Shown: positions 30,185-43,176 of the stretch, in pieces | How positions within the stretch are numbered: position 1 is the first letter of the stretch | How the letters are laid out: each line of letters opens with the position of its first letter | NCBI RefSeq assembly: GCF_004379255.2 | Contig: NC_056034.1 | Location: 39,104,887-39,168,886 of the forward strand | Origin: Salvia splendens | Lineage: Eukaryota; Streptophyta; Magnoliopsida; Lamiales; Lamiaceae | DNA length: 64,000 nt | Direction of reading: 5' to 3' | Translations under genes and position numbers: made by a program | The notes under the pieces: model-generated | Seen by the model: only the letters and a program-made list of their open reading frames with translations | What the model was told of the DNA's origin: nothing | Database searches by the model: none

Positions 30185-31934
30185 TGTGTCGTATCTGTGT
30201 CGAATATTGTGTGTGCTTGTTTGTGTTTTCTGTGTGTGTACTGAATGTGCGTTGTGTTTAGTGTTTGGATGTAACATAATTTATAACTATCTAGAATTCT
30301 AAACATGTATTTTGCCTAGATTAGTCAACTTGTATAATTAGAATATTTAGAATCATAATTTAATTATAAATCCAAATTTATTTTTGATATTAAACAGTGA
30401 ATTTTGAATCAAAGACTCTAATTTCAAATTCATTCAAAACTCTAATGATTCAAACCCCAATTCCGTAGTATTAAATGTATCCTACTCATTTTTCAAAGAT
30501 TTAGCCAATTATCAATTAAAGATTATCTTAATTAAGATAAAATAAATGGGGATGTAGGTCATAGTTGTTATGCTGTTAATGGTTTCGTTGCACCCTTATC
30601 AAATGAGATCCTATGAATGAATAATATAAAGCTAATATATAATGTCTCTAACATAAAAACGATATAATAGATGATTAATAAAATGAAGAATCTGAAACAT
30701 TCGATGTATGTTGACATATGAATTTACTAATAAATGAGAGTTCCCAATATAGAAAAATAGTTTGGTCTTGTCAAGTCCTTGTCCATGAGGTCTTCCAAAC
30801 CAACTTTCTAAGAATATATGAAGCAAGTTGTATGGTCTACATTTTATAAATAAAAAATATTTCATAAAAATAACATTGCATTATTGAGAGGTTCAATCAT
30901 TGAAGTCAACTGGGGACATCTCCACAATAAAGAAATGACGAAATCCCAACCGGCCAACCATAAATAAACATCACAAAGACATACATGATACATGTGCTTA
31001 TTCATGTGTGCCTGTAATGAATTTGAGTTAATCATGCATTTTTTTATTAAGTTTGTAGGAGTATTGTTTAATTATGTTATCATTCGTATGCTATACCATA
31101 AGCTTTCTCTCTCTCGTGACTATTTTAGACTTAAATAGTTGATTTATAAAAGATGGACAACTCAAATTGGAAGATGTTTCTCTTACATTTAATTGGAGTA
31201 TGTAAAGGGTATACTGTGTGTAAGCATAGATTAACAATAAATTATCTAAATTTGTCGTGTAATACTAATGAAGTCATTCTCGTCCGGAAAAGATTTGAAA
31301 CATACAATTTCACTATAGTTTTACTAGAAATTTATATTTATGTACTCTAATACTTTGCGTATTGAAATTTAATTATTTGAATTTATTTGTACACCTAAAA
31401 TTTGATTTTATGCGAAATTTAAAATATGAACTTGATTATATCTTAAGTTTGGGACTTAGATTATATTTAGTATTTGATGGGTTCTTAGTATTTGGGCCGT
31501 TTTAAATAAAATGATCGGGACAGTTGAACTATAAACAGATTAATTATCTTAATTGAGTTTAAGATTTCCATGTAATCCGTTTTTCTTTATAACAAAATCA
31601 CGAATTCTCCGAGTTGAGTTGGGAATGACCTTCTTCTCAATCCATTTTCATATCTCAAGCGGCTCCGAAGATGTGATGGTATGAAGATCCAATCAAATTC
31701 AAAAGCCAATTATCGACCTTTCAACTTTAAAAAAAAACAAGAACAATAAAGGAGACACACAAAGAAGGATTACATAGCAGGCTAAAATTGAGCTTTTGTA
31801 TTTGTCATGTATTCTAATTATTTCAAAGAAGGATTACATGTCTTTCTTATAGAACAAACTATGTCTAGTTCTATCCTATATAGGAATGCATATTATCTTA
31901 TTTTCTTACACAAACTATTACATAAGCCCAAAAC
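30185..31934. other. AT-rich intergenic region
   Basis: No gene, RNA or clear transposon end recognised. A G/T-rich stretch (30180-30280) directly follows the retrotransposon; the rest is AT-rich. Confidence 0.5.
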
Positions 31935-33897
31935 TTATATTTTAATAGGCAGCCTACCAATCCACCCCACATTGTCGATGTAAGACATGCTAGTAAAATA
32001 CTCCACTTCTTGCTGTGTTAGGGTTTTCTCCCACGCTACGCGCTTGGACTTGTCCGATCCTGGTCCTGTGCATTTTTCCTCGGAAACAGCTATATCGCTC
32101 CTAATCAAAACAATAGCAGAAAGGGTTATATTTATGACAAAATCATGTAAAAATATGAAGGTGGTGAGAAATGAAATGGTAAGTTACATAGGCTCGTCAG
32201 CAGTCCAAAGTTGCCATCCTTGGGGAACGATTATGTTTGAGAGAGAGGAAGCGTAGTAGATGACTCTTGAATAAGGGTACCATGGTCTACCGAGGAAGGC
32301 ATGTCCTTTTCCATAAACATTGCACTCTTTTAACACAAACCCACTAGTTTCATCTTTGTTCTTTCTTGCTTGTGCAACTATGTAACCAGTTCCAGCAGGG
32401 TTTACTTCTCCAATATTCACTGATATGTCGCATTTCTGCCACCAATGAATTGTTAGACGTATGGCTTTCTCAATTAATGAAGAGGTTATTACTATTTTGG
32501 GAATAAATTGCAATTGTTACAATGCACTTAATTTTTTTTGAGCAATAATGTTTCATCCTTAACCTAAACCCGTTGGCGTAACTATGAGTCAACGTTTGAC
32601 GAGCAACTTATAATAAATGCAGATTTTGTGAAATTGGGAAATCTTGCAATCAACATCAACCTACTTCTCTGTTTTACTTTAGATAAAATTAAAAGACTTA
32701 ATCTTACATGTCTGTGCTTTTACAACATGTCATAAATCAAAGTCAATATATAAATTTTAAGCAATTTCAATTTGATTTACCTCGTAAATCGATTGACCAT
32801 TTCCGAAGATGAAATCCACAGCTCCTTCAATGGTGCAAAGCTTGAAGTAATGTCTACCCTTATCGTCCAACAATGTGTCCTGATACCCCGAGAAACGACA
32901 CTCGTAGAAGGCTGATTGGTCGCCCGAGATCCTCGCTGCCACCGCCACCTTAATGTTCATGCCCTTTTTTGGCGGATAATTGTAACCATTCTGTCAAGAA
33001 AAATATTTTAATTTTAGGGTTTCTTCTTAATTGGTTTATACTTATAAGGTAAAATCTACTACTATGATCGTTAATAATATAGCTACAGTTTTATCATCAC
33101 ATATATAATAAACATTTCACTCCTTTTTTGGTTTACATGGTCCTTTTTATCTTTTTGCACAAAAAGTTACTTACATATTAAGATTTTGAGTTTTTTAACA
33201 TGAGATGTATATGGATGTCGGAAAAGTACACATGAGATTTATTTGTGATAACCAGCCGGCTAGTTCACATATACATTTCCGACTATCACGTTCATGCACC
33301 TTTAATTTCGATCGGCATCATAAACCATAAAGAAAAGCATTTCTTGCCAATATTTAAAAGTGGGTACATTGTTAACCAAAAATGATTAAAGGCGGTGTAT
33401 TTAACGAAATAAACCAAAACATTATACTATTTCTTACCACAAAAGTGATGCCTGAGACCAAAATATTGTCAGCTATGGAACTAAAAGTTGGCATTTCAAA
33501 GATTGTACCAGAGGAATCACTCCATACAACACTAGTTTTATCCTTTCCTTCTCCTTTCAAATAAATAAATGGCTTGTCTGCTGGAATTACAACCTTTTCC
33601 CTGCCATTACAAACACAGTTCATAAGAAATATACTAAAAATTAAAAAAAGAATAAAAAGTTGAAACAAAATAATATTGCATGGAGGTGGCTAAGAAAAAG
33701 TAGTACTTGTAAACTCCAGCTGAGACTGAGATGCAAACCCAATCCTTGTTGTTTGAAGGAACAGAATTGATGGCTGCTTGGATACTTTGTGACTTACCCA
33801 CATAAATTGTTGTAATAGCTTTTATGCCATTTGTGAATGTGTTACATGTCAAAAGAATTGCACTAATGAATAATGCACAGAGCAGAAACCTAGCCAT
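31935..33897 (-). CDS. Pectinesterase (pectin methylesterase), PPME-type, copy 1
   Basis: Five exons: 33897-33707, 33600-33438, 32990-32781, 32435-32188, 32100-31935. Introns are GT-AG and phases agree, giving 325 residues. An N-terminal hydrophobic signal peptide (about 24 residues) sends it to the cell wall, where the enzyme removes methyl esters from homogalacturonan. There is no inhibitor-like pro-region, so it is a short type. Active-site residues are present: Gln143 (G-D-Q-S-A-F), Gln155 and Asp156 (Y-Q-D-T-L), Asp177 (V-D-F-I-F-G), Arg238 and Trp240 (L-G-R-P-W). The ATG at 33897 was chosen because it starts the signal peptide 59 bp after a TATAAATA. It is a tandem duplicate of the gene at 36529. 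Confidence 0.9.
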
Positions 33898-33955
33898 TTT
33901 CAAGTAATATGGATGTGTTAGAGAGAAAGATATAACTTAGGGAAATCAAAGGAGG

Positions 33956-33963
33956 TATTTATA
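33956..33963 (-). promoter_or_regulatory. TATA box of pectinesterase copy 1
   Basis: TATAAATA on the minus strand lies 59 bp upstream of the ATG and is conserved in position in copy 2. Confidence 0.6.
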
Positions 33964-34449
33964 AAGAGTTCTACCTGGAAAGAAACAAAAAGAAATATAT
34001 TGCTAGTTCATTTTTATGGCGGTTGATGCTTTCAGGAAAGAGATATAGAGATTGAATTCGGTGGAAGTTAATACTACTTTGTTAATTCTAATTAAAGTAA
34101 CTTTCATTTTATTTTTATGCACGTTTCTACTTTAATTTCACTTTTTTACTTTCTTATGTTTGTTTTGAGGAAAGGTAATACTTACCATAGCACCTACAAA
34201 TTCTATAGGCAATTTAATTAGCTCAAGGTCAAAGTTTAATTCGATGAAATGAATTGTGTAATTATATTATTCATTATTAAATGTCTCCCTTTGAATTGGA
34301 AATGGTTTTAAAATGTGAAGAAAAATGGGTATAAAAAATAATGGAACGTGAACTTTTATGTATTAGTTTGAAAATAAAATGCGAGTGAAATAAATTAAAG
34401 AAAAAAACATGCCCATTTATAACAAATAGTAAAAAAGAAATAAGATATA

Positions 34450-34628
34450 CTCCCTCCGGCCCGGACTACTTGCACTTATTTCCTTTCTGGGCGTCCCAAG
34501 TTATTTGCACTCTTTTCATTTTTAGTAAAAATTATCACCTACAGCCGCAATTGTTGACTTTGCTATACACTCATTCCTTAATCTCCGTGCCGAAAAGGAA
34601 ATGTGCGAGTAGTTCGGGACGGAGGGAG
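34450..34628. mobile_element. Stowaway-like MITE
   Basis: Inverted ends CTCCCTCCGGCCCGGACTAC and the complement of GTAGTTCGGGACGGAGGGAG are flanked by TA on both sides. It has no coding capacity and lies between the two pectinesterase genes. Confidence 0.85.
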
Positions 34629-34630
34629 TA

Positions 34631-35319
34631 CAATAATCGACATATCAAAGTAGCAATATGTGACAGTTAATAGCAGATGAAAACAGTATATATCATGTTG
34701 ATTAATTCCTAAGGACTATATATGACAGAGAACACGCATATATTTGTTTCAATGTTAAGTTTTATCTAAACAGAAATTAATTTATTTACTAATGTGAGAT
34801 TATCGTACAAAAGAAAACCATGATTTTAGGAAATGTTTGGTGTATTAAATAAAGAGAAAAAAAATTAACCGGGTATATTATTGTAGAAAAGAAAAATGTG
34901 AAGTAATAATAAATAGAAATAAGAAATAGATGGATGTATTAGTATTAATTTACCTTTTATTAAATATGGAAATATAATATTTTAATGATGTATTAATAAT
35001 AATATACTTTTTGTTCTAAAAAAGAGAATTGTAATTAATTATATGTACTAATAATTATTTATCTTTTTATAAAAATTGATAACTGACTTATTTTCAAAAA
35101 AACAATATCATTGATTCCTATTAGCCTATTCATACGTGCAGTCATTTTTCTTTAATAATTCAAATTGACTTTCAATCTCTATTGGTTAGGCATTTGATTT
35201 TGCGATAATAATCTTCAAAATTAGTCCAAGACTCGGTTCTTGTAAAAACACAACAAAAGTTACAACTAAAATTACAATCTAAATATTAATTACATAGAAA
35301 CACAAATAAATATTACACT
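34631..35319. other. AT-rich intergenic sequence
   Basis: No feature recognised. Confidence 0.5.
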
Positions 35320-35431
35320 GTGTGAGTTGACCAAGCTAGTGGTAGAGATCGGTTAATGTCTAAGGCCAAAGGTCTCAGATTCGAGTCCTCCGTTGCGAGA
35401 CTTTTAAATTTAAACTAATTAATAAAAATAA
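35320..35431 (+). mobile_element. tRNA-derived SINE, about 112 bp
   Basis: An A-box-like TAGTGGTAGAG (about 35338) and a B-box GATTCGAGTCC (about 35380) are spaced as in a tRNA-type polymerase III promoter. The tail is A-rich. A 16-bp target duplication with one mismatch flanks it (35304-35319 and 35432-35447). Confidence 0.75.
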
Positions 35432-35447
35432 AAATAAACATTACACT

Positions 35448-36528
35448 AAAAAAGGATTCCATCCCACAAAAATAAAGAACAAAATAGAATGGATGGGGGA
35501 TCGAAATGGAAGAAATTGAGGAGTGAACAAACGATCTCTTGGAGACCAAGGACCTCCACCAAGATCATGGAAACCCTTGGCTACTTTCTTACAAGCAATC
35601 ATTTATATCGACTCTCTCGCTAGCTACACGACACTATGGTATACTTTCGTTCGAGCTTCTCCACTAGGGATATACTCTTTCGAGCTCCGCCCTGGGGTAT
35701 ACTCTCTCTCAAGTGCCACCATTAGTTACATGGTGCTAGTGCTAGTTGTGAAATTTACCAAGTGGCTAGCCTGATCTAACCACTAAGTAAACCATTGCCC
35801 AACCAATAAGTTATTTCTCAAAATAAAAATGGACAGACATACTTGAAATTATTTTTGAATTAAAATAATCGAAGTCATGTTTAAAATGTATTTCGTCTAT
35901 TTGAAAAAAATTCACATCCTAATTGTGCTTCAATAATTTCCCTAAAGATTTTGATAGTCTTGAGGGTTTGTTTTGAATTTTGAGATAAATCATACTCTTA
36001 TGTCTTTTTATGGAGCTTCCGAAACTCTTCCTCACATTATTGAATTATAAAATTTAATCAAAATTAATCAGGGATAGACAAAAAATATCTCTTTATTAAT
36101 TAAAAGGTTCATTTTTATAATAAATTTATCAAGGGACCTCAATTAAATCAGAAGACTTGATAACTTAAAATTAATTAATCAGAATTAATTAATTTAGATA
36201 GTCTAATTAAATTCAAAGACTTAATGAAGTGGTAGAATAATGTAGAGAAAAGAGTCTTTTCTATATTATTTATAATACAATGTAGAAAACCTCAACTCAT
36301 TTCTTTATAATACATAAAAGTAAGATTTAAATAAATAAATGTAGCAAAATTATTTCTTACTATTATAAATGGATAGAACGAATATGGAGTTTTACATATA
36401 AAAAACATTCGAAACATGTTTTTTCTAACAACTATTACACAAAGCCCTAATACTTGTTTGGGTAAGTTGACTCCATATTTGTATTTTTCTTTGATAACAT
36501 GTATCCCCAGGATTTGGCTATTTTCTTC
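35448..36528. other. Intergenic region between the pectinesterase copies
   Basis: At 35640-35720 the phrase TATACTCTTTCGAGCT occurs in three degenerate forms. The rest is AT-rich without a recognisable gene. Confidence 0.4.
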
Positions 36529-38045
36529 TTATATTCTAACAGGCAGCCTACTAATCCACCCCACATTGTCGATGTAAGATAAGCTTGTAAAATACTTAAA
36601 TTCTTGCTGCGTTAGGGTTTTCACCCACGCTACGCGCTTGGACTTGTTCGATCCGGCTCCCTTGCATCTTTCATCGGCGAAAGTTATTGTGCTCCTAATC
36701 CATAAAATAGCAGCAAGAGTTACATTTATGAGAAAATCAAATAAAATTATGAAGGTGATGAGATATGGTAAGTTACTTAGGCTCGTCACGACTCCAAAGT
36801 TGCCATCCTTCGGGAACGATTATGTTTGAGAGAGAGGAAGCATAGTAAATGACTCTTGAATAAGGGTACCATGCTCTACCGAGGAAGGCATGTCCTTTTC
36901 CATAAACATTGCAAAATTTGAACACAAAGCCACCAGTTTCATATTTATTCTTTCTTGCTTGTGCAGTTATGTAACCTGTTGAAGCAGGATTTGGTATTCC
37001 CACATTCAATAATATGTTGCATTTCTGTCACCAATATATTATTAGTAATACAATCATAATTAAATAAATGAGTAGCCATATTATATATTAGTAATGCAGT
37101 CACAAATCGGAGTCAATTATAAATTTTAAGCAATTTAATTTTTATTTACCTCATAAATCGATTGACCGTTTCCAAAGATGAAATCCACAGCTCCTTCAAT
37201 GGTGCAAAACTTGAAGTAATGTTTACCCTTATCGTCCAACAATGTGTCTTGATAACCCGAAAAACCACACTGGTAGAAGGCTGATTGGTCGCCCGATATC
37301 CTCGCTGCCACCGCCACCTTCACCGGATTCATGTTCTTGCTTGGCGGATAATTGTAACCGTTCTGTCAAGAAAATTAACAGATTTAATTTTAGAGTTTCT
37401 TCTTGGTTTGCACTTGTAAGGAAAAATCAACTATGATCGTTAATATTATAGCTGCAATTTCTTAATCATATAATAAACCACAAAAACTACATGTCTTGCC
37501 AAGATTTAAAAGTGAGTACATTGTTAACAAAAAATATTAAAGGCGGTGTATTTAATGGAATACACCAAAGCATTAGTAATTTCTTACCACAAAAGTGATG
37601 CCTTGTACCAAAATATTGTCAGCTATGGAACTAAAAGTTGGCATATCAAAGATTGTACCAAAGGAATCACTCCATACAACACTAGTTTTATCCTTTCCTT
37701 CTCCTTTCAAATAAATAAATGGCTTGTCTGCTGGAATTACAACCTTTTCCCTGCCATTACAATCACATCAAATACTACTACTATACACATATAAACAAAA
37801 AAAAATCACAAATATGCAATATTGCATGGAGTAGGCTAAGAAATTCAGTAGTACTTGTAAACTCCAGCTGAGACAGAGATGCAAACCCAGTTCTTGTTGT
37901 TTGAAGGAACAGAATTGATGGCTGCTTGGATACTTTGTGACTTACCCACATAGATTGTTTTAATAGCTTCTATGCCATTTGTGAATGTGTTACATGTCAA
38001 AAGAATTGCACTAGTGAACAGTGCACATAGCAGATACCTAACCAT
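36529..38045 (-). CDS. Pectinesterase (pectin methylesterase), PPME-type, copy 2
   Basis: Five exons: 38045-37855, 37750-37588, 37362-37150, 37024-36777, 36694-36529, giving 326 residues. Exon lengths equal those of copy 1 except one extra codon in exon 3, and intron positions are identical. Signal peptide, Y-Q-D-T-L, V-D-F-I-F-G and the catalytic Arg are present, but the usual L-G-R-P-W is L-G-R-A-W here. Activity is likely but less certain. Introns are shorter than in copy 1. The upstream 120 bp, including TATAAATA at 38121-38114, are also similar, so the duplication included the promoter. The product is predicted to be secreted to the cell wall. Confidence 0.9.
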
Positions 38046-38113
38046 TTTCAAGTAATATGGATAATTGGATATGGTAGAGAGAAAGATAATAACTTTGGAA
38101 ACTCAAAAGGAGA

Positions 38114-38121
38114 TATTTATA
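38114..38121 (-). promoter_or_regulatory. TATA box of pectinesterase copy 2
   Basis: TATAAATA on the minus strand, 69 bp upstream of the ATG, corresponding in position to the one in copy 1. Confidence 0.6.
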
Positions 38122-38199
38122 TAGAGTTGAACCATGAATTAAAGAAACAAAAATGAATATCCTGCAAGTTCATAACTATGGAGGTGGATACTTTCAGGA

Positions 38200-39646
38200 A
38201 AGAGATAAGGAGATTGGATTCGGTGGAAGTTAATACTACTTCGTCAAATCTAATTAATACTTGCCAGTTTCATTTTGTCCACCCCTTAATGTCTTTTCCT
38301 AATTAGTTTAGCTCAAGGTCAAAGTTTACTCAAAAAATAAGATGAAACCAATTGTGTAATTGTATTATTCAAGATTAAATGTTTCATGCACCTTTTTATC
38401 GCTAAATAAGTATTTTCAAATATGTAAGAAATTTTGGTAGGATGTGAGTCCCGCTAGTTTTTCAATAAAATATTAGTGAAATAAGTTAGTGAAATATAAT
38501 GCCTATATATTTATTACAAATAATAAAAATTAAATATGACATTTAATGGTAGACATCAAACAAAATGGCAACAAAGGACAATTAATAAAGGACTAAGAGA
38601 ATATATACCAGGTCGATAGCTTTCTAAGGACTATATGGCTGAGAACGCGCTCATATATTCGTTTCTTTTCATAAATTAAAGCTTTATTTGAACAATTGAA
38701 CATTGATTTCATTTACTAATACTAGAATCATTGTACAAAAGAAGATTATGAAATAAGTATACTCACTTCGTCCCAGAAAAGATGACATACTAGATGAATT
38801 ATATGAAATTTTAGGAGATATTTGCTATATTAAATTAAAAGAAAAGAGTAATTAGATATATCACTCTAGAAAAAAAATAGTTTAATTCATTAATAATAAT
38901 ATACTTTGTTCTAAAAAAGAAAAGATAAATTGAATATATTAATAACTACTCCTCCCCCCGTCCAGTTAAAAGTGAGGCGTATTCCTTTTTAGGTCGTCCC
39001 ACTACAAGTGAAACATTTTCTATTAAGAAAAAAATTAACATTATCTCTCTTACTTTATCCTTTCTTTTATTTTTTTTCTCTTTTTTTCACTATTAAAAAC
39101 ATGTGCCTAAAAAAATGTCTCATAGAGATGAAAGGATTATCTTTTTTATAAAATAGATATGTGACATAAACAAAATAGGGAAGTGACATCATTTTGCGGT
39201 CGTAGCGAATACTATGTCTTTTTGCTCTAACTGTAGCTAATTCCTATTAATGTATGTCGTCATTTATCTTCAATAATTCAAATTGACTTTGAATAGAAAT
39301 GTCGGTAGCTTACAAGCATTTAATTCATAATTTCGCATTTCAGTATCTTTTCGAAACTAAAATATACTACTACTAATAAATATTGAAGCAGCAGTATCAT
39401 TAAACAAGAATATAATCGATTTAACTTGATAAATAATGGCTGAGGAAGTACTCCGGCTTCAACTTGTCAAGCATAATATAGTAACTAAGTGTGAATTTTC
39501 ATTGTTAAATTGACCAACTATCCAAAGTCGTTTCTAAATTTTTTAATTATTAATTCAATTTCCTCCTGTAAATATCACTTCCAAGTTCCACCTTCCCACT
39601 TCCAACCCACCCCATTTTTCCACACTTTTCATCAGCTTCATTAATA
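38200..39646. other. AT-rich intergenic region with MITE fragments
   Basis: Degraded Stowaway-like pieces occur at about 38757-39190, including TACTCACTTCGTCCCAG at the left and an inner TCCCCCCGTCCAG near 38953. No genes recognised. Confidence 0.45.
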
Positions 39647-39885
39647 CTCCCTCCGTTCACTAATACAAGGCTAATTTTGACTAGTCACAAGTTTTAAAAA
39701 ATATAATAGAAATTGAGTGGAAAACGGATCCCACATTTATATATTAATGTATTATTGAAATGTAAATGAAATAAAGGTAATTGAAACGTGGGGTTCATTA
39801 CTAAAAGTAGTAAAAAAGATATGTGACATTTATTAATGGACGAACGAAAATAGTAAAATATGACATTTATTGATGGACGGATGAG
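39647..39885. mobile_element. Stowaway-like MITE
   Basis: CTCCCTCCGTTCACTAATAC at the left and a degenerate complement ending GGACGGATGAG at the right, flanked by TA. Confidence 0.65.
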
Positions 39886-40112
39886 TATCTATCAATTTTT
39901 TTTCATATTTCTCTCTAAATAATCTTGCATTTATGAATCCAAACTATGATTCCAACGATATAGTTCAGACCAAAAAAGGTGTGTGATGCAAAAACGTGTA
40001 TAAATTGATTGAACTTGTAATCAGATAAATCCTAGTTTCTTTAAAAAGAAAAATATTACTCTCTCCGTCTCCAAAGAATATGAACAATAGGTTCTGCACA
40101 GGTTTTAATAAA

Positions 40113-40966
40113 GGGGAACATATTTTTTAGTACATCAACTATCCTAAATGAGCAAATTTGGTCCGTAATATTTCATAATATCTTTTGAGGTCCATCAACT
40201 ATAAGTTTATATCAATTCAACTACTCTTTTGGCTATTTTCAATATTTCTAGGACGAAAATACCCTTAAAGCCATGAAGGGAAATTCAATCTATTTACCCT
40301 CTCATTTTCATTAAAGTATGTACTAATTTATTTTTCTTTCTTTATTCATCCACTTTCTTCTCTTTTCTTTCCCTTTACCCTAATATTAATGTATGCACAA
40401 TGCTCCTCCACCACACCACAGTATATTCAACACCCCTCTCTCTCTACAAAACATACTTCCTCATGCATGGCCCTTTCACTCCTCTTTGGAATTCCTTATG
40501 GAAAGATTGAATTTTTAGGGAATCTTGGTTCAAGATTTTGGGTCGTTGAAATGAGGTTTATGATTTCTGAGGCGGCGATTTGTTTGGACTGGAATTTTGA
40601 ATGGTACAAAATTACATATTTTAATGAAGAATAGAGAATAAATTACATATTTTGGAGTCTTTATATTTGAGGTATTAGGGTCTTTTAGGGTAAAGGGAAA
40701 GAAAAAAATTAGAAAGAAGAAAGGAGATGAAGAAAGAAGGATAAATAAATTATATTAGTATATTTTAATAAAAAAGAGAGAGTAGATAGATTGAAATGAC
40801 CTTCATTGCCTTGAGAGTACTTTGTTCATGAAAATATTGAAAATAGCCAAAAAGTAGTTGAATTGATATTAACTCATAGTTGACGAACCTCAAAAGATAT
40901 TATGAAATGTTATGGACCAAATTTGTTCATTTAGGATAGTTGATGTACCAAAAAATATGTTATCTC
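40113..40966. mobile_element. Mutator-like non-autonomous element with long inverted repeats
   Basis: A perfect 9-bp duplication TTTAATAAA flanks it (40104-40112 and 40967-40975). The ends GGGGAACATATTTTTTAGTA and its partner begin inverted arms of about 260 bp (to about 40385 and from about 40675) that are roughly 80-85% alike. The 290-bp centre (40390-40675) contains an 81-codon frame with no recognisable domain. The 9-bp duplication and long arms fit Mutator-like elements. Confidence 0.8.
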
Positions 40967-41101
40967 TTTAATAAATAAGGAGAAAAGTAAGAGAGATAGA
41001 GAGAGATAGAGAGAAATGATAGTGGAAATAATTTTAGTGGAGAATTGGGTCAACATTATTGTAATGGTATAAGTTGTTAATGAATAATGATATAAGTTGT
41101 A

Positions 41102-41345
41102 CTCCCTCCGTCCCATATTACTCGCACTTTCATTTTAGGCCGTAAATTTGGGATTGATTTTTTAGTGCAATTAAATTTGAATTTTAAGTATAATGAAATA
41201 TACCACTTAATAAAGGAAGGAGTTCTTAACATAAACTAACATATTAATTAAATACATTTATTATAACTTAAACTAGAAATAGTGTAAGTAGTTTGTGACG
41301 AGTCGAAATGGAACAATGCAAGTAACATGTGATGGGGGGGGGGAG
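41102..41345. mobile_element. Stowaway-like MITE nested in the larger MITE
   Basis: CTCCCTCCGTCCCATATTAC at the left, a degenerate GGGGGGGGAG at the right, flanked by TA (41100-41101 and 41346-41347). Confidence 0.7.
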
Positions 41346-42771
41346 TAAATAAAATAATGTGTAGGGGTAGGTAATATGTTGTTTGAATTTTCCAAAACTA
41401 GAAAGTTTATATGTTTTAGGAACGGACAAAAAAGGAAATAGTTCATACTCTTTGGAGACAGAAGGAGTATGAAAAATCAAAATCCCAACCTCAAAACAAT
41501 GAAACCCACTAAAGTTGATAAGAAATCTTAGAAATTTAAAAGAAAATAAAATGTCAAACTCAGAAATTAAAAAAATACAGAAACCCAACAAAAAAACTTT
41601 TTCGCCGTCTAGATGTTAAGTCATTCTGGCACCAAAATATTTTCAGCATAGACATGACTACCTCCCTCCCACAATACAAGTCACATTTAAAAAATTAGTG
41701 GAATATGAGACTCACTATTTTTATTGATTTTATAAAATATTTTATAATAAAATGTAAGTAAAGTGAGTTAGTGAAATGTGATACCAAAATGTGACAATAG
41801 TTGTCAAGTGGGCGGGGTTGACCCAGCCCAGGCCCTTCGATGCCCGCCTATATTTGTGCCCAGTCCAGTCCAGGCCCATGTCTGACTCGGGCTGGGCTGG
41901 GCTGGACTTTTTAATTTTGCTAAGCCAGGTCCAGTCTAGGCCCACTTGGCAAATGGGCCTGGCCTAGCTGAGCTTTATTTGAATTTTTTTTTGTTTATGT
42001 AGATTAAAGAGATTCCAAAAATATTATATGCAAAAATAAAACATACTTATAATTTGTTACTTGTATTTATTTCTCACTTACCCGAAATTTAAATTGAAAT
42101 AATGGCTAAGTTTATTTGCTGACTTTTTTTTATTATCAAAAACACCCATAGTGGGCGGGGGGTTTAGGCAGACCCCCAACCCGTGAATAAAATCAAAATA
42201 TAATGTTCCAAAAGTTTATTTGCTGACTTTGTACTAATATATTTTTCACGTTCTTTACTCTATCTAGAAGTGCATAGCTAAAGGAAGAACCACTATTATA
42301 AGTAGATGATGACATATAACTTATGAACTAACTAATAAATTTAAAAAATCATATTCCATAATTATTCATTAGAGACTGTGGTTTGAATACCAAAATATGA
42401 GTAGTATTGTTAAAAATAAACTTTAAACTTTAGAATCAGTATATTATTACATTGTGTTTGTTTGTGCATTTATAAGATGTTTTATAAACATTTAAATGCA
42501 TAAGAAGTAAACAAAGCCTAAGTCTTTTGCTTAGTAGACTGGTTGTGGGCGTCGTCCACTTTAAAGTAACTACTGTCGGTTCTATGCAATGCTTTGCAAA
42601 AGAAAAAGAAGAATTTCACAACATAGATAGGCTTTGGCTACCTATCGTGAAAGGTTGCAATGTCAGTCCGATTATTTCTAAGCCTTATTGAAATAAGATG
42701 ACGTTGGTGTGGGATAGCACTTAATGGATCTAATAGCAAGACGTGTCTTTATGCTATCTACTGAAAGACTA

Positions 42772-43023
42772 CTCCCTCCGTCCCTAATAATTCGTCACCA
42801 TTTGACCCGTCACGGGTTTTAAGAAATGTAATAGAAAGTGAGTTGAAAAAGTTAGTGGCATGTGGGTCCTACTTTTATAAATTGGTTTTATAATAAAATG
42901 TGAGTGAGAATGAGTTAGTGGAATGTGGGGTCTACTACCAAAAATAGTAAAAGTGAAAGTTGACAAATTTTTAGGGATGGACCAAAATGGAAATAAGTGA
43001 CAAATTTTTAGGGACGGAGGGAG
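42772..43023. mobile_element. Stowaway-like MITE
   Basis: CTCCCTCCGTCCCTAATAAT at the left and the complement of TTTTTAGGGACGGAGGGAG at the right, flanked by TA on both sides. Confidence 0.85.
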
Positions 43024-43176
43024 TATTTCTTAATCTACATACGTTAGCATTGAGCATACGGTATTGATTATTCACTACTTTGACTTATCAAAAGGTGTGG
43101 GTTTTTCGCAACTAATAATCCTGATATATTAGGTAGTGATTATGCACTACTTTGACTTATCAAAAGATTGCTATTA

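Larger units (their letters stand above)
40060..41467. mobile_element. Stowaway-like MITE containing two nested elements
   Basis: Left end CTCTCTCCGTCTCCAAAGAA and right end the complement of TTTGGAGACAGAAGGAG, flanked by TA. Removing the nested elements (40113-40966 and 41102-41345) leaves a short MITE. A related copy with a damaged right end is at 52954-53195. Confidence 0.75.

Noticed and set aside
35320..35431. tRNA gene
   Set aside because: A and B boxes are present, but no cloverleaf can be completed; the A-rich tail and target duplication mark a SINE.
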